NCBI GenBank assembly: GCA_013823855.1
Contig: PNMW01000029.1
Span: forward strand, 1-36,840
DNA from: Lysobacteraceae bacterium
Lineage (GTDB): Bacteria > Pseudomonadota > Gammaproteobacteria > Nevskiales > Nevskiaceae
DNA length: 36,840 bases
Direction of reading: 5' to 3'
Under the pieces are notes generated by a model. That model had not been told where the DNA came from. It ran no database searches and saw only the letters and a list, made by a program, of their open reading frames with translations. A program made the position numbers and the translations under genes. Shown piece by piece: positions 1 through 9,102 of the stretch (the first letter of the stretch is position 1; every line of letters begins with the position of its first letter).

Positions 1-1
1 C

Positions 2-499
2 GAGCTGGTGTCGATCGAATGGGATGCCGGCAATGCCCATTTCCCGCCGACCTCGTTCCAGGTCTCGAACATCCATTCGGGTACCGGTGCGACCAACGTC
101 ATCCCCGGCACCACCGAGCTGGTCTTCAACTTCCGCTACTGCACCGAGTCGACCGCCGACAGCCTCAAGGCCCGGGTCCACGAGGTGCTCGATCGCCACG
201 GCCTGCGCTACGAGGCCGACTGGTGGCTGTCCGGCCTGCCGTTCCTGACCCGCCGGGGCGCCCTGATCGAAGCTGCCAGCGCGGCGATCCGCGAGGTCAC
301 CGGCCTGACGCCAAGCCTGTTCACCGGCGGCGGTACCTCGGACGCCCGCTTCATTGCGCCGATGGGCACCGAAGTGGTCGAGATCGGCCCGGTCAACGAT
401 TCGATCCACAAGGTCGACGAGCATGTCCGGGTGATTGATCTCGACGCCCTGAGCGCGGTCTATGAAGGCGTGATGCAGCGCCTGCTGGGGCGCGCGTGA
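2..499 (+). CDS. dapE: Succinyl-diaminopimelate desuccinylase, C-terminal part (5' end outside window)
   Basis: The reading frame is open from the first bases of the window, so this is the last 165 codons of a longer gene (the family is about 375-380 residues). DapE is a cytoplasmic zinc hydrolase that removes succinate from N-succinyl-LL-diaminopimelate in lysine and peptidoglycan-precursor synthesis. The visible part covers the end of the dimerisation domain and the C-terminal catalytic half. It includes the typical stretch [20 protein letters not shown], the [10 protein letters not shown] motif whose Asp/Arg region belongs to the substrate site, and a late conserved His in NDSIHKVDE, a metal ligand in M20 peptidases. 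The stop codon overlaps the GTG start of the next gene by 4 bp, so the two are probably co-translated. Confidence 0.93.
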   Translation, partial: ELVSIEWDAGNAHFPPTSFQVSNIHSGTGATNVIPGTTELVFNFRYCTESTADSLKARVHEVLDRHGLRYEADWWLSGLPFLTRRGALIEAASAAIREVTGLTPSLFTGGGTSDARFIAPMGTEVVEIGPVNDSIHKVDEHVRVIDLDALSAVYEGVMQRLLGRA

Positions 500-1512
500 G
501 CAGCGCCGGCGCGTTGCACGCTTTCCGGCCCAATCCGCTGCTGGCGCCGCAGCTGATCCAGACCGTGCTGGCCACCAAGCGTCCGGTGCGCGGCCGGTTT
601 GCCGGCCACCCGCACGCCATGCACCGGGCCTCGGTGCAGCATCTGCTGGACTGCGGCATCGCCGACGGCGATCCGGTGCGGCTCACCGGCATGTACGCGC
701 GCCAGCCGGAATCGCGGGCCCCGCGCGGCCTCGTGGTGCTGATCCACGGCTGGGAAGGCAGCCACGATTCCGCCTATCTGTATTCGATGGCGTCGAAGGT
801 CTATGACGCCGGCTGGAACGTGTTCCGCCTGAACCTGCGCGACCATGCCGGCACCCACGCGCTGAATCCGCGCCTGTTCCACTCGGCACGCATCGAGGAA
901 GTGCTGAACGGCGTTCGCGCCGCCCGGCTGATCGATGACAACCCGTCACGGCCGCTGGCGGTGATCGGCTTTTCGCTGGGCGGCAACTTCGCGCTGCGGG
1001 TCGGCCTGCAGGGGCCGGCCGTCGGAGTCACGCCACAGCTCTCGATCGGCATCTCGCCGTCGATCGATCCCGGCGCGACCTTGCGGGCGATCGACAACGG
1101 CCCCGCCGTGTTCAAGCGCTACTTCCTCGACAAGTGGCGCAAGACCCTGGCCGCCAAGGCCGAAGCCTGGCCCGGCCGCCACGATCTCACCGCGCTGGCA
1201 TCGATCACCAGCTTCGTCGAGATCACCCGCCGCTTCGTCGCCGAGCACACCGAATTCGGGTGTCTGGAGGACTACCTCGGCCGCTACACGCTGACGCCGC
1301 CGATGCTGATGGGGGCCGCGAGTCCGCTGGCGATCCTGACGGCGCAGGACGACACGGTGATCCCGTTCGCCGATTTCGACGGCCTGGGCGCGCGCGGCTC
1401 GGTGATCGCCTACGACGCGCCGAAGCGCGGCGGCCACTGCGGCTTCATCGAGAATCTGGCGCTGGAAAGCTGGGCCGAAAAACGCGTCGTCGACCTGCTG
1501 TCCCGCATCTGA
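496..1512 (+). CDS. YheT-like alpha/beta hydrolase
   Basis: A 338-residue protein of the alpha/beta hydrolase fold. The oxyanion/HG region is [10 protein letters not shown] (about residues 80-89). The nucleophile elbow GFSLGG places Ser160, the acid is Asp285 or Asp286 in TAQDDTVIP, and the base is His314 in RGGHCGF. This triad spacing and the GGHxGF ending match the YheT/EMB hydrolase family, whose natural substrates are poorly known (esterase or lipase activity is usual). No signal peptide is seen, so it should be cytoplasmic. The start is a GTG inside the dapE stop (GTGA overlap). Coupling to dapE may be an operon convenience rather than a shared pathway. The hydrolase assignment is firm; the substrate is unknown. 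Confidence 0.85.
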   Translation: MSSAGALHAFRPNPLLAPQLIQTVLATKRPVRGRFAGHPHAMHRASVQHLLDCGIADGDPVRLTGMYARQPESRAPRGLVVLIHGWEGSHDSAYLYSMASKVYDAGWNVFRLNLRDHAGTHALNPRLFHSARIEEVLNGVRAARLIDDNPSRPLAVIGFSLGGNFALRVGLQGPAVGVTPQLSIGISPSIDPGATLRAIDNGPAVFKRYFLDKWRKTLAAKAEAWPGRHDLTALASITSFVEITRRFVAEHTEFGCLEDYLGRYTLTPPMLMGAASPLAILTAQDDTVIPFADFDGLGARGSVIAYDAPKRGGHCGFIENLALESWAEKRVVDLLSRI

Positions 1513-1545
1513 CACCTGCATCTCCCGAACTGGCCGGAGCACGCC

Positions 1546-1755
1546 GTGGAACTGAGCATCAACCTGAAGACCGTCTCCGAGCAGATCTCCAACGATGGCG
1601 GCGTCGTGCGTCTGAACTTCGTCGGCGACAACGACGACATCGCCCAGGTCGACCTGCTGGTATCGAACCTGCGCGGACTCGCCCGCTACATCGATCAGCT
1701 GGCCGACAAGTACGCGCTTCCGGTGTCGACGCTGTTCAGCGATCCGGCGGCCTGA
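1546..1755 (+). CDS. Small conserved-looking protein of unknown function (69 aa)
   Basis: A 69-codon reading frame starting at GTG, preceded by GGAG at suitable spacing, 33 bp after the hydrolase. The product is acidic and soluble-looking, with a hydrophilic N-terminal half containing strand-like VVRLNFVGD and a helical C-terminal half (VSNLRGLARYIDQLADKY). No signal peptide, membrane segment, cysteine or DNA-binding motif is visible. It probably ends the dapE operon: the next gene is convergent and begins 13 bp beyond the stop. I do not recognise the family. Coding potential is supported by the ribosome site, tight packing and a plausible amphipathic protein rather than by homology. Confidence 0.6.
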   Translation: MELSINLKTVSEQISNDGGVVRLNFVGDNDDIAQVDLLVSNLRGLARYIDQLADKYALPVSTLFSDPAA

Positions 1756-1768
1756 GGCGGCGGACCGT

Positions 1769-2581
1769 TCAGCGATTGACGTTGCTGCGCTTCAGCGCGA
1801 ACGAGAACAGCCCCGGCAGGTAGCGTTTCAGACGCTCGTAGGCGACCTCCTTGCCGCCCATGAACACTTCCTCGTCGCCCGCCTCGACGGCACGCCAGAT
1901 GCTGGCCGCGCAGTCGGCCGCCGCGATGCCGCCGGCGATGTTCCGGTCGGTGACGCCGAACAGGCTGCCATCGCCGAACAGGCTGCCATCGCCGGACAGG
2001 GCATTGGCCGAGATGCCGGTCTGCACATAGCCCGGGAACACCGTGGTGAAGCGCAGGCCGTCGCGCCACAGCTCGGCGCGCGCGGCTTCGGTGAAACCCG
2101 CCAGCGCGTGCTTGGCGGCGCTGTAGCCGGTGCGCAGTGGCGCGCCGATGCGACCGGCGATCGACGAGATCATCACCACGTGACCGGCCTTGCGCGCCCG
2201 CATCGACGGCACCAGCGCCCGGGTCAGCGCCACCGGCGCGAAGTAGTCCAGCTCCATCAGCTGGCGATAGACCTCCATCGAGGTATCGACCAGCAGGCTG
2301 CGCTGGGACTTGCCGGCGTTGTTGACCAGCACATCGATCGGGCCGAAGCAGCGTTCGGCGCGGGCGGCCGCATCGGCCGCGTCGAAGGCCATCAGGTCCA
2401 GCGGCAGCACGGCGACCTTGCCGGGATCGGGACAGGCCGCCCGCACCCGCTCCAGTTCGTCGATCCGGCGTGCACTCAGCACCAGTCGCGCGCCGCGCCG
2501 GGCGGCGTCCAGCGCCAATGCCTCGCCGATGCCGCTGGAGGCGCCGGTGATCCAGAGGGTCGCGTCTTTCAGTGAGGTCAT
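1769..2581 (-). CDS. Short-chain dehydrogenase/reductase (classical SDR)
   Basis: A 270-residue classical SDR, a cytoplasmic NAD(P)-dependent oxidoreductase. The cofactor motif TGASSGIG lies near residue 14, the NNAG motif follows, the catalytic Ser is in MISSIAGR, and the YxxxK pair is in GYSAAKHA. The chosen start is the ATG whose codon overlaps the stop of the upstream hydrolase (ATGA). An in-frame start further upstream would lie wholly inside that gene and is unlikely. The C-terminal third contains an 18-bp in-frame tandem duplication that adds a second GDGSLF unit in the substrate-loop region. The neighbour is an exported alpha/beta hydrolase, so a lipid or ester substrate is possible, but the actual substrate cannot be read from the sequence. 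Confidence 0.88.
   Translation of the reverse strand: MTSLKDATLWITGASSGIGEALALDAARRGARLVLSARRIDELERVRAACPDPGKVAVLPLDLMAFDAADAAARAERCFGPIDVLVNNAGKSQRSLLVDTSMEVYRQLMELDYFAPVALTRALVPSMRARKAGHVVMISSIAGRIGAPLRTGYSAAKHALAGFTEAARAELWRDGLRFTTVFPGYVQTGISANALSGDGSLFGDGSLFGVTDRNIAGGIAAADCAASIWRAVEAGDEEVFMGGKEVAYERLKRYLPGLFSFALKRSNVNR
1955..1990. repeat. 18-bp perfect tandem duplication inside the SDR gene
   Basis: The 18-mer GCCGAACAGGCTGCCATC occurs twice back to back (1955-1972 and 1973-1990). It is followed by a decayed third start (GCCGGACAGG, 1991-2000). The unit length is a multiple of three, so the reading frame is kept and the protein gains a repeated six-residue segment (GDGSLF twice). This is the signature of replication slippage. 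Confidence 0.9.
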
Positions 2582-3684
2582 CGTCGGGCAGTGAGGGTGG
2601 GACGCCGGGTCGCGATCTGCCCGAGCCATTCATCGAGCGCATCGCGCAGCACCGGTGCGAGTCCGGTGGCGACGCGAGGATACTCCGCCACCGCGCCCCA
2701 GTTGCTGCGCAGGAACAGATGATTGACGCCCGGCAGCACCCGCACGTCGGCTGCCGGATTGTCCTTCAGCGCGGCGCGGGCCGGTGCCTCGTTGAGCGAC
2801 GGCGCGACCTGATGGTCGAGCGCCGCGAACAGCACCAGCGTCGGCGAGCGGATCTGGCGCAGCGCCGGTGCCGGATCGTAAGCGAGGATGTGGCGGAACC
2901 ACGCCGAACTCAGCGATTCGCGCTGGGCCTGGACGACCGCTTCCGACATCCGCCGCCGGCCGGCGATGTCATGCAGCGCGTCGAGCAGTTGCTGGTCGCG
3001 CTCGGCCGGGGTCGGGCTGCCGGTGACGATGTCGAACAGCCGGGTCGCTTCATCGGCGGCGGCCAGCGCATCGGGCTCGCTGGCACCGCGGTCGATCGCA
3101 CCCTGGCTGTTCTGGTAGCGGGAGATTTCCCGGCCATTGACGGCTGGCGGCGCCAGCAGCACCAGCCAGGCGACCTCCGCGCGACGGGCGGCGATCAGCG
3201 GCGCCACCATGCCGCCCTCGCTGTGACCGAGCAGGCCGACGCGACGGCTGTCGATGTCGGGGCGGCTGCGCAGGTAATCGAAGGCGGCCTCGGCGTCGGC
3301 GGCGAAGTCGACGATCGTCGCGCCCTGTGCCACGCCGCCGGATTCCCCGACCCCGCGCTTGTCGTAACGCAGCACGGCATAGCCGGCCGAGGTGAACACG
3401 GCGGACAGCATGCGGAACGGCTTGTGGCCGTACATGGTTTCATCGCGATCGTTCGGGCCGCTGCCGTGGATCAGCACCACGGCCGGCAGCGGCTGGTCCA
3501 GCGCGATGTGCGACGGCCGCTCCAGCGTTCCGGCCAGTTCGATCGCCTGATCGCCGCCGGCGAAGCGGACCGCTTCGGAGAAACGGGCGTCGTCGGCACG
3601 CGCGAGCCCGAGCGCGCCCAGACCCGCGACACTGATTGCTGCGATCGCCAAGCATTGCTTCGAGTACTGCAGCCATCGCGACAT
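2578..3684 (-). CDS. Exported alpha/beta hydrolase (dienelactone hydrolase/lipase-like)
   Basis: A 368-residue protein with a signal peptide: a short basic N-terminus, a hydrophobic stretch of about residues 11-28, and a likely cut after ALGLARA (residue 30). It should act in the periplasm or outside. The hydrolase core shows the HGSGPNDRDE oxyanion region (73-82), GHSEGG with nucleophile Ser155, the acid in FAALDHQV and the base in LPGVNHLF. The RYDKRGVGES segment is typical of secreted S9/BAAT-like hydrolases. The start chosen is the ATG at 3684, which has GAGGGGG upstream and begins the signal peptide; a longer frame upstream lacks both. The stop overlaps the SDR start by 4 bp, so the pair forms one unit. 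Esterase activity is the best guess. Confidence 0.85.
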   Translation of the reverse strand: MSRWLQYSKQCLAIAAISVAGLGALGLARADDARFSEAVRFAGGDQAIELAGTLERPSHIALDQPLPAVVLIHGSGPNDRDETMYGHKPFRMLSAVFTSAGYAVLRYDKRGVGESGGVAQGATIVDFAADAEAAFDYLRSRPDIDSRRVGLLGHSEGGMVAPLIAARRAEVAWLVLLAPPAVNGREISRYQNSQGAIDRGASEPDALAAADEATRLFDIVTGSPTPAERDQQLLDALHDIAGRRRMSEAVVQAQRESLSSAWFRHILAYDPAPALRQIRSPTLVLFAALDHQVAPSLNEAPARAALKDNPAADVRVLPGVNHLFLRSNWGAVAEYPRVATGLAPVLRDALDEWLGQIATRRPTLTARR

Positions 3685-3842
3685 CTGCTCACCCCCTCGA
3701 TCTGCCATCCGCCGCTGTCGAGATGCCGCTGCGGCCTGCGGCGGCGAACCTGCCGTCCGCGGCCGCACCGGCATCGGCGCGTCGCCATGTTGCAGTGCAC
3801 GAAAAGGGCCATGTCGGCCGGTTCACGGCGGACTGGGACAAA

Positions 3843-4778
3843 ATGTCCGATCGAACGCGCGCGCGCGCCGCCCAGTGGTGTCGACGACGACCTCGGCGGA
3901 TCGGGGCCGACCCGGCAGCGGCCTTCATCCGCAACGACGACGTTGCAGGTCTGCAGACCAGCGATGTCGCCATCGACATCGATGGCGAGCTGCTGGTGGC
4001 GACCCGCGCTGTCCGCGGCGTGCGCGTGCCGCTGATCGGCTATTCGGATGTCCGCTACGCGCAGACCATGGTCAGCGCCCGTCGCTATACCGCGAGCGGT
4101 GCGCCGGCCGGCCCGGCGGCCCGCATTTTCACCAGCCTGACCGACCCCGGCCTGCAATACCGCGGCCTCAGCACGGCACCGCCGGCGGCAGCCTTCATGT
4201 CGGGCGGGGCCGCGCTGGTGGTCTGGGAAACCGAAGATGGTGTCGGCCCGCGTGGCGTGTTCGGCCGCCGGCTCACGGCCAACGGCCGCGTCGACGGTCT
4301 GGCGTTCCGGGTCGATGGTCGCGAGACCCCAGGTGCCAACCGGCCGACCGTCGATGCTGACGCCGACGGCAACGTACTGATCGCCTGGACCCAGCCGCAC
4401 CCGCAAGGCCCGAACAGCTACAGCAACGAGGACGTGTTCGTGCGCCGCTACGACGGCGCCGGGCGGGCCGGTCCAATCATCAAGCTCGACGGCGATCTGG
4501 CGACCTCGCCGGACATCGATCTGGCGGTCAGCAGCACCGGAGATGCCGTGCTGATCTGGCCGAGCACGCCGAGCGCGTTCTGCTGCCAGCCGGCACAGCT
4601 GACCGCGCGGCGCCTCGATCGCAGCGGCCAGCCGACCGGCGCGTCGATCCTGGTTGCCGGCAACCTGGTCGACGAGCCCCAGGTCGACATGGCCGACGAC
4701 GGCAGTTTCGTCGCTGCATGGGGGCAGGGTCAGTTCTTGAACGAGCGGGTCTTTGCGCGCCGCTACTCGGCGCCGTGA
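3843..4778 (+). CDS. Orphan repeat protein (beta-propeller-like ARRY repeats), N-terminus uncertain
   Basis: About 311 codons from the ATG at 3843; the frame stays open further upstream without a convincing start. The body has five spaced copies of a motif like vxARRYdxxGxpxGp: SARRYTASGAPAG, FGRRLTANGRVDG, FVRRYDGAGRAGP, TARRLDRSGQPTG and FARRYSAP. They alternate with DxDGxxxVxW blocks such as VDADADGNVLIAW. Such repeats occur in secreted beta-propeller-like proteins of unknown function. The oddity is the front: residues 1-25 are Arg-rich and there is no signal peptide, although the family is normally exported. A lost 5' portion or a slip in the GCGCGCGC run near 3857-3868 would explain this. 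Treat as a possible truncated gene. It ends at a shared terminator hairpin. Confidence 0.6.
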   Translation: MSDRTRARAAQWCRRRPRRIGADPAAAFIRNDDVAGLQTSDVAIDIDGELLVATRAVRGVRVPLIGYSDVRYAQTMVSARRYTASGAPAGPAARIFTSLTDPGLQYRGLSTAPPAAAFMSGGAALVVWETEDGVGPRGVFGRRLTANGRVDGLAFRVDGRETPGANRPTVDADADGNVLIAWTQPHPQGPNSYSNEDVFVRRYDGAGRAGPIIKLDGDLATSPDIDLAVSSTGDAVLIWPSTPSAFCCQPAQLTARRLDRSGQPTGASILVAGNLVDEPQVDMADDGSFVAAWGQGQFLNERVFARRYSAP

Positions 4779-4784
4779 TGCGCA

Positions 4785-4816
4785 GGCGGCTGCCGGATGC
4801 TAGTCCGGCAGCCGCC
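4785..4816. terminator. Bidirectional terminator hairpin between convergent genes
   Basis: Perfect 13-bp arms (GGCGGCTGCCGGA at 4785-4797, its complement at 4804-4816) with a 6-nt TGCTAG loop. It lies between the stop of the repeat-protein gene (4778) and the stop of the RND permease (4823, minus strand), so it can serve both. No long T-run follows, so a Rho-independent mechanism is likely but not perfect. Confidence 0.75.
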
Positions 4817-4820
4817 CGTC

Positions 4821-7800
4821 TTAGGCGGCGATCGGACGCCTGACCCGGAACCAGGCCGCGTACAGCGCTGGCAGGAAGGTCATGGTCAGCACCGTGGCGA
4901 CGACCAGGCCACCCATCAGCGCCGCGGCCATCGGCCCGAAGAAGGCGCTGCGGACCAGCGGGATCAGCGCCAGCACGGCGGCGGCGGCGGTCAGCACGAT
5001 CGGCCGGAAGCGGCGCACCGCCGATTCGACGATCGCCGTCCACGGATCGTGACCCTCGTCGATGTCCTGATCGATCTGGTCCACCAGGATCACCGAGTTG
5101 CGCATGATGATGCCGGCCAGCGCAATCACCCCGAGCAGTGCCACGAAGCCGAACGGCAGGCCGGTCAGCAGCAGCGCCACGGCGGCGCCGATGATCCCGA
5201 GCGGCGCGGTCAGCAGCACCATCAGCGTGCGGCCGAAGTGCTGCAGCTGGATCATCAGCAGCAGCAGGATGGCGATCAGCATCAGCGGCATCTGGGCATT
5301 GATCGAGTCATTGGCGAGCTTGGACTGCTCCAGCGAGCCGGCGATGCCGATCTCGTAGCCGACCGGCAGCCGGGCGCGGATCTCGTCGAGCTGCCGGTCG
5401 ATCGCCATCGTCACGTCGGGCGGCTGCGTCCCCGGCAGGTTCTCGGCCTGGATGGTGATCGCCGGCAGCCGTGACCGCCGCCAGATCACGCCGGGTTCGA
5501 ACTCCGGCTTCGCGGTGCCGAACTGGGAGAACGGCACCGACACCCCGCTCGCGGTCGGCATGTAGGCATCGGCCAGTTCGCTGATGTTGTCGCGCTCGGC
5601 CAGCGGCTGGCGCGCGACGATCTCGATGTTGCGGTTGGCTTCGCGGTAGGTGCCGATGGTGGTGCCGGACAGGATCGTCTGGCCGGCGCCGCGCACCTGC
5701 TCGCTGGTGATGCCGAGCACGCGCAGCTTGTCCTGATCGATCTCGTCGCGGATCACCAGGATCTTCTCGTGCCAGTTGTCGTGGACGTTGCGGGTCTGCG
5801 GGCTCGCCGCGACCACGGCCGATACTTCATCGGCGAATCTGCGCACCACGGTGGCATCCGGGCCCTGCACGCGGAACTGCACCGGCCAGCCGACCGGTGG
5901 ACCGTTGGGCAGCGGATCGGCCTTGCCGCGCACTTCCGGGAACTCGTCGAGCAGCCATTGGCGGATGCGCAGCCGCAGCGCTTCGCGCGCCTTGGCATTG
6001 CGGGCGACGACCATGAACTGCGAGAAATTCACGTGCGGCAGCTGCTGGTCGAGCGCCAGATAGAAGCGCGGTGCGCCGGTGCCGACCCAGGCGGTGTAAT
6101 CGAGCACGTCCGGATCCTGCGCGAGCCTGGCTTCCATGCGCCTGGCGACGGCCTCGGTCGCCGCGAAGCTGGAACCTTCGGCCAGCCACAGGTCGACCAT
6201 GATCTCGTTGCGCACCGATTCCGGAAAGAACTGCTTGGGAATCAGGCTGAAGCTGGCGACGCCGAGCGCGAACGCGACGAAGGTCGCCGCCATCACCGTG
6301 ATCCGGTGCGTGACGCACCAGTCGATGACACGACGCAGCCGGGCGTAGAACGGCGTGTCGTACAGCTCGTGGTGTTCGCCGGCCGGGCGTTCCTTGAGCA
6401 GCCGCATGCCGAGCCAGGGCGTGACATAGACCGAGGCCAGCCACGAAATCATCAGCGACATGCCGACCACGGCGAAGATCGAGAACGTGTACTCGCCAGC
6501 CGCCGATTTCGCGAAGCCGACCGGCAGGAAGCCGGCGGCGGTGATCAGGGTGCCGGTCAGCATCGGGAACGCCGTCGAGGTGTAGGCATACGAGGCGGCC
6601 TTGAGCTTGTCGTAGCCCTCCTCGAGCTTTCTGGCCATCATCTCGACGGCGATCATCGCATCGTCGACCAGCAGGCCCAGCGACAGCACCAGCGCGCCGA
6701 GCGAGATCTTCTGCAGCTGGATGCTGGCCCAGTCCATCGCCAGGAAGGTCACGCCGAGCACGAACGGGATGGTCAGCGCGACGACCATGCCGGTGCGCAG
6801 GCCGAGGCTGAAGAAGCTGACCACCAGCACGATCACCACCGCTTCGGCCAGCGACTGCACGAACTCGCCGACCGCGTGCCTGACCACCTCCGGCTGGTCG
6901 GTGATCTGGCTGACCTCGATGCCGAGCGGGTGCTCGGTCTTCAGGCGGGCGACGATCGCGTCCAGCTCGCGGCCGACCTTGAGCACGTCGGCGTCCTTTT
7001 CCATCACCACGCCGAGCGCCATCGCATCGTGGCCACGGTGGCGGATCTTGGTCCGCGGCGGATCTTCCCAGCCGCGGTAGACCTCGGCGAAGTCGCCAAG
7101 CCGGAAGGTTGCAGTGCCGACCCGGAAACGGGTGTCCTCAATCTGCCGGATGCTGTCGTACTCGCCGCCGACGCGGATGAACAGCGCGCGATCCTCGGTG
7201 TCGAGACGTCCGGACGGCGCGACGATGTTCTGGCCGCGCAGCGCTTCACCCAGTTGCTGGAACGTGATGCCGAGCTGGGCGAACTTGCGGTAGCTGAACT
7301 CGACGTAGATGCGCGGCTGCTGCTCGCCGAGCAGGTCGACCTTCTCGACGCCGGGCACCGAGGCCAGCACCTTGCGGGCGTTGTCGACGTAGTCCTTCAG
7401 TTCCGTATAGGTGAAGCCATCGGCCTCGAAGGCGTACATGGCGATGTAGGTGTCGCCGAACTCGTCGTTGAAGAACGGGCCCTGCACGCCCTGCGGCAGC
7501 TGGCCCTGGACATCGCCGACCTTCTTGCGCACCTGGTACCAGGTCGGGCGGATGTCCTTCGGCGGCGTGTCCTCGCGCAGGAACACGAAGACCTGCGACT
7601 CGCCCGGCTTGGAATAGCTCTGGGTGCGGTCGAGCCATGGCGTTTCGGCGAGCTTTTCCTCGATCCGGTCGGTGACCTGCTGCTCCATCTCGGTCGCCGT
7701 CGCGCCCGGCCAGATGGTGCGGATCACCATGATCCGGAAGGTGAACTCGGGATCTTCCTTCTGGCCGAGGTTCAGGTAGGCGACCACCCCCGCCAGCATC

Positions 7801-7895
7801 AGCAGCACGACGATGAATCGGGTGAATGAATCGTGCTGGATCGCCCAGCGCGACAGATTGAAGCCGCCTTCGCTCGCCGCTTTCGGTGCGCTCAT
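4821..7895 (-). CDS. RND-family efflux permease (AcrB-like, inner membrane)
   Basis: A 1024-residue proton-driven efflux transporter, the usual length for the AcrB/HAE class. Near residue 30 is the first membrane helix, followed by the porter signature TIWPGATATEMEQQVTDRIEE. Membrane helix 4 carries the acidic pair in LGLLVDDAMIAVEMM that forms the proton relay. A second large periplasmic loop runs to roughly residue 860, with helices 8-12 after it. The double Asp and absence of metal-site residues argue for organic substrates rather than heavy metals, but the substrate is not determinable. It follows the adaptor gene with 7 bp between, and TetR is the first gene of the unit. No outer-membrane factor is encoded, so it probably uses a TolC made elsewhere. 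Confidence 0.93.
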   Translation of the reverse strand: MSAPKAASEGGFNLSRWAIQHDSFTRFIVVLLMLAGVVAYLNLGQKEDPEFTFRIMVIRTIWPGATATEMEQQVTDRIEEKLAETPWLDRTQSYSKPGESQVFVFLREDTPPKDIRPTWYQVRKKVGDVQGQLPQGVQGPFFNDEFGDTYIAMYAFEADGFTYTELKDYVDNARKVLASVPGVEKVDLLGEQQPRIYVEFSYRKFAQLGITFQQLGEALRGQNIVAPSGRLDTEDRALFIRVGGEYDSIRQIEDTRFRVGTATFRLGDFAEVYRGWEDPPRTKIRHRGHDAMALGVVMEKDADVLKVGRELDAIVARLKTEHPLGIEVSQITDQPEVVRHAVGEFVQSLAEAVVIVLVVSFFSLGLRTGMVVALTIPFVLGVTFLAMDWASIQLQKISLGALVLSLGLLVDDAMIAVEMMARKLEEGYDKLKAASYAYTSTAFPMLTGTLITAAGFLPVGFAKSAAGEYTFSIFAVVGMSLMISWLASVYVTPWLGMRLLKERPAGEHHELYDTPFYARLRRVIDWCVTHRITVMAATFVAFALGVASFSLIPKQFFPESVRNEIMVDLWLAEGSSFAATEAVARRMEARLAQDPDVLDYTAWVGTGAPRFYLALDQQLPHVNFSQFMVVARNAKAREALRLRIRQWLLDEFPEVRGKADPLPNGPPVGWPVQFRVQGPDATVVRRFADEVSAVVAASPQTRNVHDNWHEKILVIRDEIDQDKLRVLGITSEQVRGAGQTILSGTTIGTYREANRNIEIVARQPLAERDNISELADAYMPTASGVSVPFSQFGTAKPEFEPGVIWRRSRLPAITIQAENLPGTQPPDVTMAIDRQLDEIRARLPVGYEIGIAGSLEQSKLANDSINAQMPLMLIAILLLLMIQLQHFGRTLMVLLTAPLGIIGAAVALLLTGLPFGFVALLGVIALAGIIMRNSVILVDQIDQDIDEGHDPWTAIVESAVRRFRPIVLTAAAAVLALIPLVRSAFFGPMAAALMGGLVVATVLTMTFLPALYAAWFRVRRPIAA

Positions 7896-7902
7896 GGTCG
7901 AC

Positions 7903-9015
7903 TCAGCCTGCGGGCGTGGCCGGCGCGGTCGGCTCCACCATCCGCTTCACCTTCTGGCCCGGACGCAGCAGCGCGGCGCCGGCCGTCACCACCCGTTCTC
8001 CGGGCTTCAGGCCGTCGCTGATCAGCGCCACGTTGCGTTCGAAGCCGACCAGTTTCACCGGCCGGAAACTGACGCCGCCGCTGGCTTCGTCGAACACCCA
8101 GACGCCTTGGGCGCCAGCGTTCTCGATGTAGGCCGACAGCGGCAGATGGATCAAGGCCGGCTGCCGGTCGTCGACGATCCGCACGCTGGCGGTCATGCCG
8201 ATCTGCATCGATTCCGGCGGCGCGTCGACGCTGACCCGCAGCGCGTAGGTGCGCGTCGCCGGGTCGGCGGACTGGGCCAGTTCGCGGACCCGGCCGGCGC
8301 TCGGAGTGTCCCCGCCAGCCCACAGCATCACTTCGACCGGCTGTCCGGCCTTCAGGCTGCCGACCAGCTGCTCGGGCACGTTGGCCGCGACTTCCAGCGC
8401 GCCGCTGCGGGCCAGCCGGATGACGATCTGGCCGGCATTGACCACCTGCCCGGCTTCGCCGTCGATGCCGGTGATGGTGCCGTCGGCGTCGGCGCGCAGT
8501 TCGGCGTAGCCGGTCTGGTTGCCGCTGACCCGGGCCTGGGCGCGGACCGATTCGAGCTGCGCCTGCGCCGCCTCGAAACGAGTCTTCTGGCGGTCGAACT
8601 CGGCGCGGCTGACGAAGCCGGTTTCGGCGAGCTTGGCGAATCGCTCGAAGTCGGCCTTCTCGACCGCGAACTGCGCTTCCTGTGCGATGACGGTTGCCCG
8701 GCTGGCGCTTTCATTGAGCGCCAGATCCTTCGGATCCAGGCGCATCAGCCGTTCGCCCTTCTTCACCCGGTCGCCGACATTGACGTAGCGCGCCTCGATC
8801 TTGCCAGCGACCCGGAAGCCGAGGTTCGACTCGTAACGCGGCCGCACTTCGCCGGCATAGGTGTTGTGCGCGTCGGTCCGGCCCACCGTGACCAGCACGG
8901 TGCGCACCGCGCGGATCTCTTCCGGCGCCACCGGCGGCTTGCTGCAGGCGGCCAGCAGGCTCAGCAGCGCGGCGGCGCCCAGGCCAGGCAGCAACGGGGG
9001 CAAGAAACGGTTCAC
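7903..9015 (-). CDS. RND efflux periplasmic adaptor (membrane fusion lipoprotein)
   Basis: About 370 residues. The N-terminus is a lipoprotein signal peptide ending in the lipobox LLAACS, so the mature protein is anchored by its Cys. It bridges the permease and an outer-membrane channel. After the lipobox come a barrel strand region, a lipoyl half-motif (GYAELRADADGTITGIDGEA) split by a coiled-coil hairpin (ESASRATVIAQEAQFAVEKA onward), then beta-barrel and membrane-proximal domains (RVVTAGAALLRPGQKV). The start is taken as GTG at 9015 because GGAAGGAG lies 5 nt upstream; an ATG at 9030 would bury that ribosome site inside the gene. It sits between tetR and the permease on the same strand. 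Confidence 0.92.
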   Translation of the reverse strand: MNRFLPPLLPGLGAAALLSLLAACSKPPVAPEEIRAVRTVLVTVGRTDAHNTYAGEVRPRYESNLGFRVAGKIEARYVNVGDRVKKGERLMRLDPKDLALNESASRATVIAQEAQFAVEKADFERFAKLAETGFVSRAEFDRQKTRFEAAQAQLESVRAQARVSGNQTGYAELRADADGTITGIDGEAGQVVNAGQIVIRLARSGALEVAANVPEQLVGSLKAGQPVEVMLWAGGDTPSAGRVRELAQSADPATRTYALRVSVDAPPESMQIGMTASVRIVDDRQPALIHLPLSAYIENAGAQGVWVFDEASGGVSFRPVKLVGFERNVALISDGLKPGERVVTAGAALLRPGQKVKRMVEPTAPATPAG

Positions 9016-9065
9016 GGACACTCCTTCCATGCTGCTCGGTGGTCGCCCGGGCGAATGCCTCCAGG

Positions 9066-9090
9066 CTGACGAAACATTGTTTTTCGTTAG
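9066..9090. promoter_or_regulatory. Imperfect dyad between tetR and the efflux genes (probable TetR operator)
   Basis: Arms CTGACGAAA (9066-9074) and TTTCGTTAG (9082-9090) match at 8 of 9 positions around a 7-nt AT-rich centre. The site lies 50 bp upstream of the adaptor start and just past the tetR stop, where an operator or internal promoter for the pump genes would be expected. The half-site TGACGA recurs in the dyad at the tetR start. Confidence 0.5.
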
Positions 9091-9102
9091 ATCACGCGCC
9101 CA

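Noticed and set aside
2572..4035. A 487-codon plus-strand frame opposite the exported hydrolase
   Set aside because: Same shadow effect; the hydrolase has catalytic motifs, a signal peptide and a ribosome site.
5769..7829. A 686-codon plus-strand frame opposite the RND permease
   Set aside because: Antisense shadow of a conserved permease; the translation is His/Asp/Arg-rich and lacks any motif.
7813..9069. A 418-codon plus-strand frame opposite the adaptor gene
   Set aside because: The adaptor on the minus strand has a lipobox and domain motifs; this frame has none.
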